A DNA stretch of 64,000 nt from an uncultured Muribaculaceae bacterium (GTDB lineage: Bacteria > Bacteroidota > Bacteroidia > Bacteroidales > Muribaculaceae): NCBI GenBank assembly GCA_910589055.1, contig CAJURN010000006.1:13148-77147 (forward strand), given 5' to 3'. Shown here in pieces: positions 16,697-26,077 of the stretch (positions are counted from its first letter, which is position 1; every line of letters starts with the position of its first letter). Position numbers and translations under genes: made by a program. The notes beneath the pieces were generated by a model. The model was given only the letters and a program-made list of their open reading frames with translations, searched no databases and had not been told where the DNA came from.

Positions 16697-17272
16697 TTAA
16701 ATCTGCGGACGCTGGTAGGAGAGGTTGTAGAGGTAGGGCAGCACGTATGTAGTCTCGTCGGAGAAGCCGTACTGCGATTTTATCACGATATTGACCTTGC
16801 AGTCGATGGGCAGGTAGAGCAGGGGGAGCTGTATTCCCTGACCCCATTGCGAGGAGGATGTGAGCTGGTAGTTTCCGTAGCGGAACGATGCGCTGCCGGG
16901 GGTGATATTGTTTCCTGAGCCTGCGGGGAGCTTGCCGTCGGAGTATTCAGCCAGTGCGTAGCGGGTATAGCGGAAGTAGATAAGTTCATCCACTTCGACG
17001 TCGTTGCCTTTGGTTCCGGCATCAAGTACCTGCATGTAGAAATTTCCGTCGTCGTCAAGACGATAATACGGTGCGTCGGGGCCTGTCAGGAAAACAGTGT
17101 CCTCGGGTATGCCGTTGATTACCCTTTGGTCGGCGAGGAAATTGTTTACGTAGTGGTTTTCCTCGGTCAGGAGTTCGGCATAGGTCTTGCTGTCGTCGCA
17201 GGAGGTGAAGAGTGCGCCAAAGAGTCCTAAAGCTATCGCAATGAGGATAAATGGCAGAAAATTGGGTTTCAT
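16697..17272 (-). CDS. DUF4827-type FKBP-like lipoprotein
   Basis: 191 aa with a lipoprotein signal (FLPFILIAIALGLFGALFTSC, lipobox Cys at ~24). The body starts TYAELLTEENHYVNNFLADQRVI and continues with VDELIYFRYTRYALAEY. This matches my memory of the Bacteroidales family DUF4827, distantly related to FKBP-type prolyl isomerases. It sits between nrnA and glmM on the same strand with short gaps. Probably outer-membrane anchored; function unknown. Confidence 0.75.
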   Translation of the reverse strand: MKPNFLPFILIAIALGLFGALFTSCDDSKTYAELLTEENHYVNNFLADQRVINGIPEDTVFLTGPDAPYYRLDDDGNFYMQVLDAGTKGNDVEVDELIYFRYTRYALAEYSDGKLPAGSGNNITPGSASFRYGNYQLTSSSQWGQGIQLPLLYLPIDCKVNIVIKSQYGFSDETTYVLPYLYNLSYQRPQI

Positions 17273-17299
17273 TTGCTGATTGGATTATCTTGGAGGGAA

Positions 17300-18334
17300 T
17301 TATTTGTACTGTGAGTATTTCCGTGCTATTTCCTTGAGGTTGGTGCGGAATGAGTCGGCAGCTTCCTCGAGGGAGCATGTGAGTTCGCCGCCTGCGGCAT
17401 TGAGGTGGCCTCCGCCGTTGAAGTAGTCGCTGCACAGGAGGTTGACGGGGAATGAGCCGACGCTTCGTGCCGACACTTTCACCATGTCAGTTTCCTCGCG
17501 CATGAAAATGCTGAACTTCACTCCGGGAATCGACAGCGGACGGTTTACGAGGCCTTCCGTGTCGCCCTTTGTGTAGTGGAAGCGGTTAAGCTCCTCGCGG
17601 GAGAGCACGATAAGTGCGGCGCCGTATTCGCGGAACACTTCAAGTTTCTTGAGTATCGCGTAGGAATTAAGACGCATGCAGTTGAGCGAGAACGTGTTGA
17701 AGAGGTCGCGGTAGAGGCGTTCCTTGTCGGCGTTCTTCTTGAGCAGCTCGGCCACGACGATGTAGATTTCCGGGTCGGAGGCGTTGTAGGAGAAATTGCC
17801 CGTGTCGGTCATCATGCCTGCGAGCAGACATTCGGCGGCGTTGCGGTCGATGAAGTTGAAGAGCTCGAGACGGCAGAGCACGCGGAAGAGCAGGAAGCAT
17901 GTCGAGCAAAGGTCGGGGTGGGATATAGTCACGTCCGCGAAGTCCGACGGGTCGAGATGGTGGTCGATGAGCACCTTGGGAGCCGTGGCTGATGTGAGCA
18001 ATTCCTGAAGGCGGCCTGCGCGTCGAGGCTCGTTGAAGTCGAGGCAGATTATGAGGTCGGCCTCGGCGAAGAGCTGGGCTGCAAACTCGGGGTATTTTGT
18101 GCCGTCGATAATTTCCTTGGCTCCGGGGAGGGTGCGGAGGTTGGAAAGGAAAGCGTCGGGGGTAACTATCTTGACATCCTTGCCGAGCGCTGAAAACACG
18201 TGCATTGCGGCGAGCGATGAGCCTATGGCATCGCCGTCAGGTGCGACATGGCATGTGACGACAATCTTTTCAGCATCGTCAAGATATGTTTTCAGGCGGT
18301 GGATTGAGTTTTCGTCGATTATTCGGGAAATCAT
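17300..18334 (-). CDS. DHH/DHHA1 phosphoesterase, NrnA-like oligoribonuclease / pAp phosphatase
   Basis: 344 aa. Carries all signature motifs of the NrnA family: APDGDAIGSS (~34), CLDFNEPRRAG (~98), IDHHLDPSDF (~123) and the DHHA1 motif GGGHLNAAGG (~305). These enzymes degrade short RNA oligomers and/or linear dinucleotides such as pApA from c-di-AMP breakdown, and dephosphorylate pAp; which applies here is not decidable from sequence. First gene of a nrnA-DUF4827-glmM operon read from the promoter at 18355. Confidence 0.88.
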   Translation of the reverse strand: MISRIIDENSIHRLKTYLDDAEKIVVTCHVAPDGDAIGSSLAAMHVFSALGKDVKIVTPDAFLSNLRTLPGAKEIIDGTKYPEFAAQLFAEADLIICLDFNEPRRAGRLQELLTSATAPKVLIDHHLDPSDFADVTISHPDLCSTCFLLFRVLCRLELFNFIDRNAAECLLAGMMTDTGNFSYNASDPEIYIVVAELLKKNADKERLYRDLFNTFSLNCMRLNSYAILKKLEVFREYGAALIVLSREELNRFHYTKGDTEGLVNRPLSIPGVKFSIFMREETDMVKVSARSVGSFPVNLLCSDYFNGGGHLNAAGGELTCSLEEAADSFRTNLKEIARKYSQYK

Positions 18335-18354
18335 TGCGTATTAATAATAATCCG

Positions 18355-18386
18355 CAAAGATACGCAACTGTTTCGGTTTAGGCAAA
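18355..18386 (-). promoter_or_regulatory. Predicted promoter of the nrnA-glmM operon
   Basis: On the minus strand TTTG (18386-18383), a 20-base spacer and TATCTTTG (18362-18355) match the Bacteroidetes consensus, 21 bases upstream of the ATG at 18334. Confidence 0.7.
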
Positions 18387-18459
18387 AGCCGCCGCCGCTT
18401 TTCGCACAATTTAAGGAATCGGGGATGAAAATCGGGGATGAAAATGGGATGAAAAACGA

Positions 18460-18495
18460 AATCGGGCAGGTCTGATTTTTCTGACCTGTCCGATT
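18460..18495. terminator. Hairpin terminator after flavodoxin gene
   Basis: AATCGGGCAGGTC (18460-18472) pairs with GACCTGTCCGATT (18483-18495), one G-T mismatch. It lies 27 bases past the flavodoxin stop on the minus strand. A T-rich stretch follows in that direction. The short tandem TCGGGGATGAAAA motif at 18420-18443 adjoins it. Confidence 0.6.
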
Positions 18496-18521
18496 CACAG
18501 TCTTATTTACTATGCGAGTTT

Positions 18522-19022
18522 CTATGCGAGTTTCCCGGCCCAGTCTTTAAGGCGGGAATCGGTGAGGTCGGGATGGTTTACCTCGTCAAGAGCCAGCCCC
18601 ACCATCATGCGGCCTTCGCCGCCGGTAAGGGCTTCCGAATCGTCGAATGTGTAACAGTCGGCGGGGTATTCGCCGATGAATTCCGCACCGGTGTCTTTAA
18701 GGCGGTCGCGAAGCACGCCGAGAGCGCCGCAGAATGTATCCGACATTGTTTCATCGCCGCATCCGAACAAAGCTATTTTCTTGCCTTTCAGGTCAAGAGC
18801 TTGCGCTCCGTCAATAAAGTCGTACCAGTCGTCCTGCAACTCGCCCGAGCCCCAGGTAGAGCTTCCGAGCAGGAGGATTTCATAGTCGCCGAGTTTCGAG
18901 GGGGTTGTTTCGGCAACGTTTATGATGTCGTCCTCGGCAACGCCGAGAATCTTTCCGAGACGGCTTGCCACATCGGCGGTAGTGCCCGTTGTGGAGCCGT
19001 AAAATATTCCGTACTTTTTCAT
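18522..19022 (-). CDS. fldA: Flavodoxin, long-chain type
   Basis: FMN-binding electron carrier. I place the start at 19022 (MKKYGIFYGSTTGTTADVA), because the FMN phosphate-binding loop must lie at the N-terminus. The open frame continues to 19127, but the additional residues look non-coding. The Trp- and acidic-rich loop (STWGSGELQDDW) and the ALFGCGDETMSDTF segment fit bacterial flavodoxins of ~165-175 aa. Monocistronic, divergent from the OmpA-domain gene, with a terminator at 18460. Confidence 0.92.
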   Translation of the reverse strand: MKKYGIFYGSTTGTTADVASRLGKILGVAEDDIINVAETTPSKLGDYEILLLGSSTWGSGELQDDWYDFIDGAQALDLKGKKIALFGCGDETMSDTFCGALGVLRDRLKDTGAEFIGEYPADCYTFDDSEALTGGEGRMMVGLALDEVNHPDLTDSRLKDWAGKLA

Positions 19023-19149
19023 TTCAGTAATTTGTTTTGATGTTTTACTTATAACATATATGTTAGGGGCGATGTTCGTTCCGTGGTTAAACATCTTCCG
19101 CCGCTGCCGTGTTATAATCACATACAAAAACCTTTAAAAATAAAATACT

Positions 19150-19956
19150 ATGGCACGAAAAGAATCCGACCGTAAAAGAATCGGTGCGCATCAGGAGCCT
19201 CAGCGGCTCGGCGCACATCCCGAGCCAAGACGCCTTGCAGCCCATGAGGTTGAAGAGGCCGCCGCAGTACCTCCGACTGCTGCACGCGTTTCCGAACCGG
19301 TGGTTGAAAAGGCGGAGTATTCCACTCCGGCATTTATCCGTTATGGTTCGGCTGTAATCTTAGGGCTTGCTTTCGGAGTGCTGTGTTACGTATGGTTCAA
19401 CTTGGGAGGTCACCGCAACACAGACGACCGCGACATGCGCGCGCAGGCTCAGACCGGAACTGTAATCAGTCCCGCAAACTTCTATCTCGCCGACGCATCG
19501 GGGCAGCCCGTGCTGTTCGAGACCACATCCTTCGGCGGCAATGTTGATGCCAACGGGGTGTTTGATGCCGATTATTTCGAGGATGAGCTTGCAGGAGTGA
19601 ATACTCAGTCATCGGGCAATGAACTCGTTGGGGTCTATGACCCGGCTACGAAAGTCGTGTATCTGTTCAAGAACAACAGTACCAACGTCTACGACAACTC
19701 AGCCTTGGCAGCCGTTGCCCGTAAGGCCGGCAAACAGGGCTACGGAGTTGATGTGAAGGCATATACCGACGAACACGGCCGAGCAGCCTACAACCGCCGT
19801 CTGAGCGAACGACGCGCCAATGCCGTGCGCGATTATCTTGTGGCTCACGGAGTTCCCGCATCGAAAATCCGTGCGGCAGGCATGGGTCCGACACATGCCT
19901 TCGCCAACGACGCCCAGGATCGCCGCGCCGAAGTGGTGCTTGTGAAAAATATGTGA
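19150..19956 (+). CDS. OmpA C-terminal domain protein with one membrane anchor
   Basis: 268 aa. A basic N-terminus (MARKESDRKR) and ~50 charged residues precede a single hydrophobic segment at ~65-84 (YGSAVILGLAFGVLCYVWF). A ~90-residue linker with unknown fold follows. The C-terminal ~85 residues are an OmpA/MotB peptidoglycan-binding domain (VDVKAYTDEHG, NRRLSERRANAVRDYLVAHG, DRRAEVVLV). I infer an inner-membrane protein reaching to the wall. No neighbours share its operon. Confidence 0.85.
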   Translation: MARKESDRKRIGAHQEPQRLGAHPEPRRLAAHEVEEAAAVPPTAARVSEPVVEKAEYSTPAFIRYGSAVILGLAFGVLCYVWFNLGGHRNTDDRDMRAQAQTGTVISPANFYLADASGQPVLFETTSFGGNVDANGVFDADYFEDELAGVNTQSSGNELVGVYDPATKVVYLFKNNSTNVYDNSALAAVARKAGKQGYGVDVKAYTDEHGRAAYNRRLSERRANAVRDYLVAHGVPASKIRAAGMGPTHAFANDAQDRRAEVVLVKNM

Positions 19957-19977
19957 TGACGAGCTGAAAATACTCGC

Positions 19978-20030
19978 TTGACTTACCCGACGGCGGATGG
20001 CTTCCATGTCTTCCGCCGCCGTCAGGTCAA
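19978..20030 (+). terminator. Possible hairpin after the OmpA-domain gene
   Basis: GACGGCGG (19989-19996) pairs with CCGCCGTC (20016-20023), extended by TTGAC (19978) with GTCAA (20026). There is no T run directly after it, so it may be only an mRNA 3' hairpin. The rest of the 216-base gap up to purH is AT-rich and holds the purH promoter. Confidence 0.4.
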
Positions 20031-20129
20031 TCCCTCAAGCCAAAGCCCGGTTAAGTGTTAAAAATACAAATACTTCCGAATTGCTGTTTTTTTTATTATA
20101 ATATGTGGATTCCGCACGAAAAAAATTCG

Positions 20130-20137
20130 TAATTTTG
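20130..20137 (+). promoter_or_regulatory. Predicted -7 element of purH promoter
   Basis: TAATTTTG, 36 bases before the purH start, matches TAnnTTTG. The -33 region is not a clear match. No purine riboswitch fold could be recognised. Confidence 0.5.
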
Positions 20138-20172
20138 CACACCAATAGAATTTCAATTTCACAACCCCGTAC

Positions 20173-21717
20173 ATGACTTCTTCAAAAGAAATCCGCACAG
20201 CCCTCGTTTCAGTCTTCAATAAAGACGGAATCGAGCCTATTGTAAGAAAACTTCACGCTTGTGGCGTACGTCTGTTATCCACCGGAGGCTCACGCACCTT
20301 CATCGAATCGCTCGGAATTCCCTGCGATGCCGTTGAAGACCTCACCGGTTATCCCTCCATCCTCGGAGGCCGTGTGAAGACCCTCCACCCAAAGGTGTTC
20401 GGCGGTATACTTGCCCGTCGCGACAACGAAGGCGACCGCGCCCAGCTTTCCCAATATGAAATTCCTGAAATTGACCTCGTGATTGTGGATCTCTATCCCT
20501 TCGAGGCCACTGTGGCTTCCGGGGCATCCGAAGCCGATATTATCGAGAAAATCGACATCGGCGGCATCTCGCTCATCCGTGGCGCCGCAAAGAACTTCAA
20601 CGATGTTGTCATTGTGGCTTCCAATCGCCAGTATGCTTATCTTCAGGGTATACTCGACACTGCCGGTGCCGTCACAACCCTTGAGCAGCGCCGCTTCCTG
20701 GCGTGCGAGGCCTTTGCCGTTTCGTCGCAGTATGACAGCGCGATTTTCAACTGGTTCGCATCCACAGGCGAGCACCTCGCTCCCGGCAAGGAATCGGCTC
20801 TCCGCGTAGCCATCGACGGCGCAATGCCCCTGCGCTACGGCGAAAATCCCCATCAGGAGGGAGCTTTCTACGGCGATTTCAATGCCATGTTCGATCAGAT
20901 TCACGGCAAGGAAATTTCCTACAACAACCTCCTTGACATTGATGCGGCAGTAAACCTTATTTCCGAATTCGAGCAGCCTACCGTGGCAATTCTCAAGCAT
21001 AATAATGCCTGCGGTCTCGCTACCCGCGGAACTATGGCCGACGCATGGCGCGACGCCCTCGCAGGCGATCCCGTTTCGGCTTTCGGAGGTGTGATTGTTG
21101 CCAACCGTCCCATCGACGCTATCGCGGCAGGCGAAATCGGAAAGATTTTCTTCGAGGTTATCATCGCACCGGCCTATGCCGACGATGCTCTCGCAATCCT
21201 GCAGCAGAAGAAAAACCGTATTATCCTCGTGCAGAAAGAGGCCGTGAAGCCCGGTGTGCGCATGCGCTCTGTGCTCAACGGCGTGCTCTGCCAGCACTCC
21301 GATTCAAAGGTTGAAACTGTGGACGATCTCAAGCTCGTTGCCGGAGACACTCTCTCCGAAGAGACAGCCGCCGATCTCCTTTTCGCCAATAAAATCGTGA
21401 AGCACTCCAAGAGCAACGCCATCGTGCTCGCCCGCGGAGGACAGCTCATCGCATCAGGAGTGGGACAGACCTCGCGCGTCGATGCCCTCAAGCAGGCTAT
21501 TGAGAAAGCCCGCTCGTTTGGCTTCGACCTCAACGGGGCAGTCATGGCTTCCGATGCTTTCTTCCCCTTCGCCGACTGTGTTGAAATCGCACACGAGGCA
21601 GGCGTGACATCCGTAATCCAGCCCGGTGGCTCAATCCGTGACACCGATTCCGTGGAATATTGCCGTAACAACGGCATGACTATGGTGATGACAGGTTTCC
21701 GCCACTTCCGTCACTAA
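20173..21717 (+). CDS. purH: Bifunctional AICAR transformylase / IMP cyclohydrolase
   Basis: Catalyses the last two steps of IMP synthesis. The N-terminal MGS-like cyclohydrolase domain shows LLSTGGSRTFIESLG, GGRVKTLHPKVFGG and VDLYPFEA. The transformylase domain shows RYGENPHQEGAFY and AILKHNNACG, the latter with the catalytic Lys-His, and ends with DAFFPFADCVEIA and QPGGSIRD. Length 514 aa is normal. It is followed after 27 bases by mreB; the two are often adjacent in Bacteroidales (recalled), so partial co-transcription is possible. Confidence 0.97.
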   Translation: MTSSKEIRTALVSVFNKDGIEPIVRKLHACGVRLLSTGGSRTFIESLGIPCDAVEDLTGYPSILGGRVKTLHPKVFGGILARRDNEGDRAQLSQYEIPEIDLVIVDLYPFEATVASGASEADIIEKIDIGGISLIRGAAKNFNDVVIVASNRQYAYLQGILDTAGAVTTLEQRRFLACEAFAVSSQYDSAIFNWFASTGEHLAPGKESALRVAIDGAMPLRYGENPHQEGAFYGDFNAMFDQIHGKEISYNNLLDIDAAVNLISEFEQPTVAILKHNNACGLATRGTMADAWRDALAGDPVSAFGGVIVANRPIDAIAAGEIGKIFFEVIIAPAYADDALAILQQKKNRIILVQKEAVKPGVRMRSVLNGVLCQHSDSKVETVDDLKLVAGDTLSEETAADLLFANKIVKHSKSNAIVLARGGQLIASGVGQTSRVDALKQAIEKARSFGFDLNGAVMASDAFFPFADCVEIAHEAGVTSVIQPGGSIRDTDSVEYCRNNGMTMVMTGFRHFRH

Positions 21718-21744
21718 TCTAACCCTTACGCAGAAAAATTTGAA

Positions 21745-22764
21745 ATGAGACTTTTCTCACTCACCAAAGAAATAGCCGTCGACCTGGGTACGGCCAACAC
21801 TGTCATCCTCCACAATGACAAGATTGTAATCAACGAGCCATCCATCGTGGCCCTCGACACTCGCACCGACAAACTTATCGCTGTCGGCAAGGAGGCTCAC
21901 CTCATGGAAGGCAAGGGACACCCCGGAATCCGCACCGTGCGCCCGCTCAAGAAGGGTGTGATTGCCGACTTCAACGCTGCCGAACTCATGATTCGCGGTC
22001 TTGTGAAGAAGGCCAGCCAGAACAGCAACTGGTTCTCCCCCTCGCTGCGAATGGTTGTGGGTATTCCCTCCGGCTCCACCGAAGTGGAAATCCGTGCCGT
22101 ACGTGACTCGTCGGAACATGCCGACGGCCGCGACGTGTACATGATTTACGAGCCCATGGCTGCCGCCCTCGGTATCGGCCTTGATGTGGAAGCCCCTGAA
22201 GGCAACATGATTGTCGACATAGGCGGCGGTACTACCGAGATTGCAGTTATCTCGCTTGGCGGTATCGTGAGCAACAAGAGTATCGACATCGCGGGCGATG
22301 ACCTCACCGACGATATTCTCAACCACATGCGCCGCGCCCACAACGTGAGAGTTGGCGTGCGCACTGCCGAGCAGATCAAGATGCACGTGGGCTCCGCTCT
22401 CACCGAGCTTGAGAATCCGCCGGAAGACTACATCGTTCACGGCCCCAACCTGATGACCTCGCTACCTCTCGAAGTGCCTGTGAGCTATCAGGAAATCAGC
22501 CATTGCATCGAAAAGACAATCTCCAAGATTGAGGCCGCCGTACTGAGCGCCCTCGAACAGACTCCCCCCGAGCTTTATGCCGACATCGTGCGCAACGGTA
22601 TCTACCTCGCCGGTGGCGGTGCGCTCCTGCGCGGTCTGGAGAAACGTCTCACCGATAAAATCGGTATCCAGTTCCACACCGCCGAAGATCCCCTTCTGGC
22701 AGTTGCCAAGGGTACGGGCGTGGCTCTGAAGAATATCGACAAGTTCTCGTTCCTCATCCGTTAA
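21745..22764 (+). CDS. mreB: Rod shape-determining actin homologue MreB
   Basis: Cytoskeletal ATPase that organises lateral wall synthesis. Actin-fold motifs are visible: VDLGTANT (phosphate 1), MIYEPMAAALGIGLDV (connect 1), MIVDIGGGTTEIAVISLGG (phosphate 2), GDDLTD and YLAGGGALLRGL (adenosine). Length 339 aa is typical. First of five consecutive elongasome genes, mreB-mreC-mreD-mrdA-rodA, all on the plus strand. Confidence 0.97.
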   Translation: MRLFSLTKEIAVDLGTANTVILHNDKIVINEPSIVALDTRTDKLIAVGKEAHLMEGKGHPGIRTVRPLKKGVIADFNAAELMIRGLVKKASQNSNWFSPSLRMVVGIPSGSTEVEIRAVRDSSEHADGRDVYMIYEPMAAALGIGLDVEAPEGNMIVDIGGGTTEIAVISLGGIVSNKSIDIAGDDLTDDILNHMRRAHNVRVGVRTAEQIKMHVGSALTELENPPEDYIVHGPNLMTSLPLEVPVSYQEISHCIEKTISKIEAAVLSALEQTPPELYADIVRNGIYLAGGGALLRGLEKRLTDKIGIQFHTAEDPLLAVAKGTGVALKNIDKFSFLIR

Positions 22765-22780
22765 GTTCCGTAAGAGCTGA

Positions 22781-23650
22781 GTGGGAGAGCTACTGAATTT
22801 TTTCGTAAAAAACAGCAAGTGGTTTGTCTTCGCGATTTTCGTGGTGATAAGCTGCATGCTGCTTTTTAACGGCAATCCATACCAGCAACATGTGTTCTTC
22901 ACATCGGCAGGACGCATGGCTTCTTCCGTGTACCGTACCGGAAGTAATGTGACATCCTACTTCAATCTGCGTGAAATCAACGACGACCTCAACCGTCAGA
23001 ACGCGATGCTCCAGCAGGAGATTGTGGGATTGAGGGAGCAGATTGAGGACTTCCGCGAGAAATCGTTTACCGACACCCTCGTGCCCGACAAAGGCGTTGA
23101 GCATTTCGACTTCATTGTTGCCCATGTGATAAACAACAGTATCTCAAAGCCGTATAACTACCTTACCATCAACAAAGGCAGCAAGGACGGCGTGAGGTCG
23201 GAGCTGGGAGTTATTGACCGCAACGGTGTGGTTGGCATCGTGAGCAATGTCGGCCCCAACAGTGCACGCGTGATATCCCTGCTCAATCCCAACTTCCGCC
23301 TGTCATGCAAAATCAAGCGCAGCGACAGTTTCGGCTCCCTGGTGTGGGACGGCAAGGATCCGCGGCAGGCTCTTTTGGAGGAGCTTCCGCGCCACACGGT
23401 GTTCCAGCCCGGCGACACAGTGGTGACAAGCGGATACTCGGCGGTCTTCCCCGCGGGATTGCCGGTAGGAGTGGTGCTGGAGGACGATGTGGACCACAAT
23501 CAGAATTTCTTCACCCTGAAGGTGCTTCTGTTCGCCGACTTCACCACACTCGGCAATGTGCAGGTGGTGGTGAACAACTACCGCGAGGAACTCGAGGCTC
23601 TCAAGGCCGGCGAGGACCGCACCGACAAGGCAAAGAAACTCGGTCTCTGA
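22781..23650 (+). CDS. mreC: Rod shape-determining protein MreC
   Basis: Starts with GTG 17 bases after mreB. A short cytoplasmic tail, one membrane segment at ~13-32 (WFVFAIFVVISCMLLF), a periplasmic coiled coil at ~65-95 (DDLNRQNAMLQQEIVGLREQ) and a double beta-barrel domain (NKGSKDGVRSELGVIDRNG, GDTVVTSGYSAVFPAGLPVG) are in the MreC order. 289 aa is normal. It links PBP2 and RodA to MreB filaments. Confidence 0.94.
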   Translation: MGELLNFFVKNSKWFVFAIFVVISCMLLFNGNPYQQHVFFTSAGRMASSVYRTGSNVTSYFNLREINDDLNRQNAMLQQEIVGLREQIEDFREKSFTDTLVPDKGVEHFDFIVAHVINNSISKPYNYLTINKGSKDGVRSELGVIDRNGVVGIVSNVGPNSARVISLLNPNFRLSCKIKRSDSFGSLVWDGKDPRQALLEELPRHTVFQPGDTVVTSGYSAVFPAGLPVGVVLEDDVDHNQNFFTLKVLLFADFTTLGNVQVVVNNYREELEALKAGEDRTDKAKKLGL

Positions 23651-23721
23651 TTCCATTGCATGCTGCCGGAACATTATAGAAAACATACGTATCACAGCCG
23701 ACGTCATTTCCGACGACTAAT

Positions 23722-24243
23722 ATGAATAATTTCACCATCAAGTTCATCATCGCGTTCCTGCTTCTGATTCCGTTGCAGGGGCTTGTGTTCAACCATATTG
23801 TGCTTTTCAATGTGGCTGTGCCCATGGTGTTCATATATCTGGTGATAATGTTGCCGGTCACGCTCGGCACCAACCTGTCGGTGCTTCTCGGCTTCCTCTC
23901 GGGTCTTGCCGTGGATATATTCAGCGACACACCCGGGGTCAACGCCCTTTCGTGCACGGTGCTTTCATTCGTGCGCAAGCCGGTGTTCCATCTTTATGTG
24001 TCGATTGACGACGACCTTGCAGGTCGCTCGCCCTCGACACGAACCATGGGAGTCCCGGCGTTTTCAAAATATCTGTTCACCATGGTGCTCCTCTACTGCC
24101 TCATGGTGTTCACAATCGAGGCCTTCCAGTTTGTCAACATTCAGTTGACGATACTTCGTACCGTGGCCTCCACTCTTTACACATTTGTATTAATTTTCGC
24201 AATCGACTGCCTTACCTTACGCCGACGTGAGAAAAAATTATGA
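23722..24243 (+). CDS. mreD: Rod shape-determining protein MreD
   Basis: 173 aa, almost wholly hydrophobic with about five membrane segments (FIIAFLLLIPLQGLVF, VFIYLVIMLPVTLG, SVLLGFLSGLAVDIFSDTPG, LFTMVLLYCLMVFTI, LYTFVLIFAIDCL). The GLAVDIFSDTPGVNAL motif is typical of MreD. Its last bases overlap the mrdA start by 17 bases, indicating translational coupling. Confidence 0.92.
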   Translation: MNNFTIKFIIAFLLLIPLQGLVFNHIVLFNVAVPMVFIYLVIMLPVTLGTNLSVLLGFLSGLAVDIFSDTPGVNALSCTVLSFVRKPVFHLYVSIDDDLAGRSPSTRTMGVPAFSKYLFTMVLLYCLMVFTIEAFQFVNIQLTILRTVASTLYTFVLIFAIDCLTLRRREKKL

Positions 24244-26077
24244 ACTTGAGAAGCGGAAATATGTCATTTGCGGATTTATTATCATTATCGCTCTGATCTA
24301 CTCGATAAGGCTTTTCGACCTTCAGATCAACGATGCCAAATATAAAAAATCGGCCGACTCAAACGCTTTCCTCAAAAAAACGGTCTATCCATCGCGCGGT
24401 CTTATCTACGACCGCAAGGGCGAGCTGGTGGTGTACAACCAGCCGGCCTACGACGTCATGCTCATTCCGCGCGACGTCCAGCCCTTCGATACAATCGACT
24501 TCTGCAACACACTCAATATTACCCGCGAACAGCTCGACAAGCGATTCAGCGACATGCGCACATCCGCGGGATATTCGTCATACACCCCCCAGCGCCTGAT
24601 TTCCCAGCTTTCAGCCGAGGATTACGGACGACTGCAGGAAAAACTCTACCGCTTTCCGGGCTTCTTTATCCAGAAGCGAATCCTGCGACAATACAACCAC
24701 TCGACTGCCGCCAATGTGCTCGGCAATATCCGCGAGGCCTCTTCGGAAGATATCAAGCGCGACCCCTATTATGCAGCCGGTGACTACACCGGCGACCTTG
24801 GCGTTGAAAAAAGCTACGAGGAATATCTCCGCGGAGTCAAGGGCGTGGAAATCCTTATCCGCGATGCCCGTGGCCGAATCCAGGGACGCTACGAGGACGG
24901 CGCCGCCGACATCGAACCCGTGTCAGGCCGCGACCTGAAGCTCAGTCTCGACATCAAGCTCCAGGAATATGCCGAGTCGCTTATGGCCGGAAAGCGTGGA
25001 GCCGTCGTGGCAATCGAGCCGGAGACGGGTGAGATATTATGTATGGTGTCGACGCCTTCCTACGACCCCAAGCTGCTTGTCGGACGCCAGCGTGGAAAGA
25101 ATTACAGCATGCTCGTGCAGGACGAGACATGGCCGCTTTTCGACCGTGCTCTCATGGGCGCATATCCTCCCGGCTCGACATTCAAGCCTACGCAGGGCCT
25201 TATCTTTCTTCAGGAAAATATCATCGACCTTAACACGACGTATCCATGTTCACACGGATATATCAACGGTGGTCTAAGGGTCGGATGCCACGGTCATGCG
25301 TCTCCGCTGCCACTGAAGCCTGCTCTCCAGACATCATGCAACGCATATTTCTGCTGGGGATTCAAGGCTATGATTGACAAGCGGAGCAAATACGGTTCGT
25401 CGGCAAAGGCGTTTGAAATCTGGAAAAATCATCTTGTGTCGATGGGCTACGGCTATAAGCTCGGTGTTGACCTTCCCAGCGAGAGCCGCGGATTCATTCC
25501 CAACGCCAAGTTCTACGACAAATTCTACAAGGAAGGCCGCTGGAGCGCCAATACGATTATCTCCGTCGCCATCGGTCAGGGCGAGATTCTTGCCACTCCG
25601 CTCCAGATTGCCAATCTGAGCGCCACCATAGCCAACCGAGGTTGGTTCATAACTCCTCACGTGGTGAAGGAAATCCAGGATACTGTCATGCCGGAAGACA
25701 TGCTCCACCGCCGCTATCCCACGGTTGAAAGCAAATACTACGCAGATGTGGCCGAAGGCATGCGTATGGCCGTCACCGGCGGTACATGCCGTCTTGCAGC
25801 CCTGCGCGACATCGCTGTGGCCGGAAAGACCGGTACCGCGCAGAATCCGCATGGCAAGGACCACTCGGCTTTCATGGGTTTCGCTCCTTTTGAGAATCCC
25901 AAAATTGCCGTGGCCGTATACGTCGAGAACGGTGGCTGGGGTGCAACCTACGGTGTGCCTATCGGAAGTCTTGTGATGGAGAAATATCTTACGGACACTA
26001 TCGCGCCCGAAAGAAAATATCTTGAAGATCGAATGTTGAACTCAAGCATCATATACAATGTCCCGGGGAAGAAGTAA
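24227..26077 (+). CDS. mrdA: Penicillin-binding protein 2, elongasome transpeptidase
   Basis: 616 aa beginning at a GTG inside mreD. One N-terminal membrane segment (YVICGFIIIIALIYSIRLF) is followed by the PBP dimerisation domain (PSRGLIYDRKGELVVYN) and the transpeptidase domain. The latter has the acyl-serine motif PGSTFK, the SCN triad (QTSCNAYF) and KTGTAQ. It cross-links lateral-wall peptidoglycan with RodA. Overlaps both neighbours, so it is part of a tight operon. Confidence 0.96.
   Translation: MRKNYELEKRKYVICGFIIIIALIYSIRLFDLQINDAKYKKSADSNAFLKKTVYPSRGLIYDRKGELVVYNQPAYDVMLIPRDVQPFDTIDFCNTLNITREQLDKRFSDMRTSAGYSSYTPQRLISQLSAEDYGRLQEKLYRFPGFFIQKRILRQYNHSTAANVLGNIREASSEDIKRDPYYAAGDYTGDLGVEKSYEEYLRGVKGVEILIRDARGRIQGRYEDGAADIEPVSGRDLKLSLDIKLQEYAESLMAGKRGAVVAIEPETGEILCMVSTPSYDPKLLVGRQRGKNYSMLVQDETWPLFDRALMGAYPPGSTFKPTQGLIFLQENIIDLNTTYPCSHGYINGGLRVGCHGHASPLPLKPALQTSCNAYFCWGFKAMIDKRSKYGSSAKAFEIWKNHLVSMGYGYKLGVDLPSESRGFIPNAKFYDKFYKEGRWSANTIISVAIGQGEILATPLQIANLSATIANRGWFITPHVVKEIQDTVMPEDMLHRRYPTVESKYYADVAEGMRMAVTGGTCRLAALRDIAVAGKTGTAQNPHGKDHSAFMGFAPFENPKIAVAVYVENGGWGATYGVPIGSLVMEKYLTDTIAPERKYLEDRMLNSSIIYNVPGKK

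Noticed and set aside
19023..19127. N-terminal extension of flavodoxin
   Set aside because: The FMN loop must be at the N-terminus; the extra residues have no homologous pattern.
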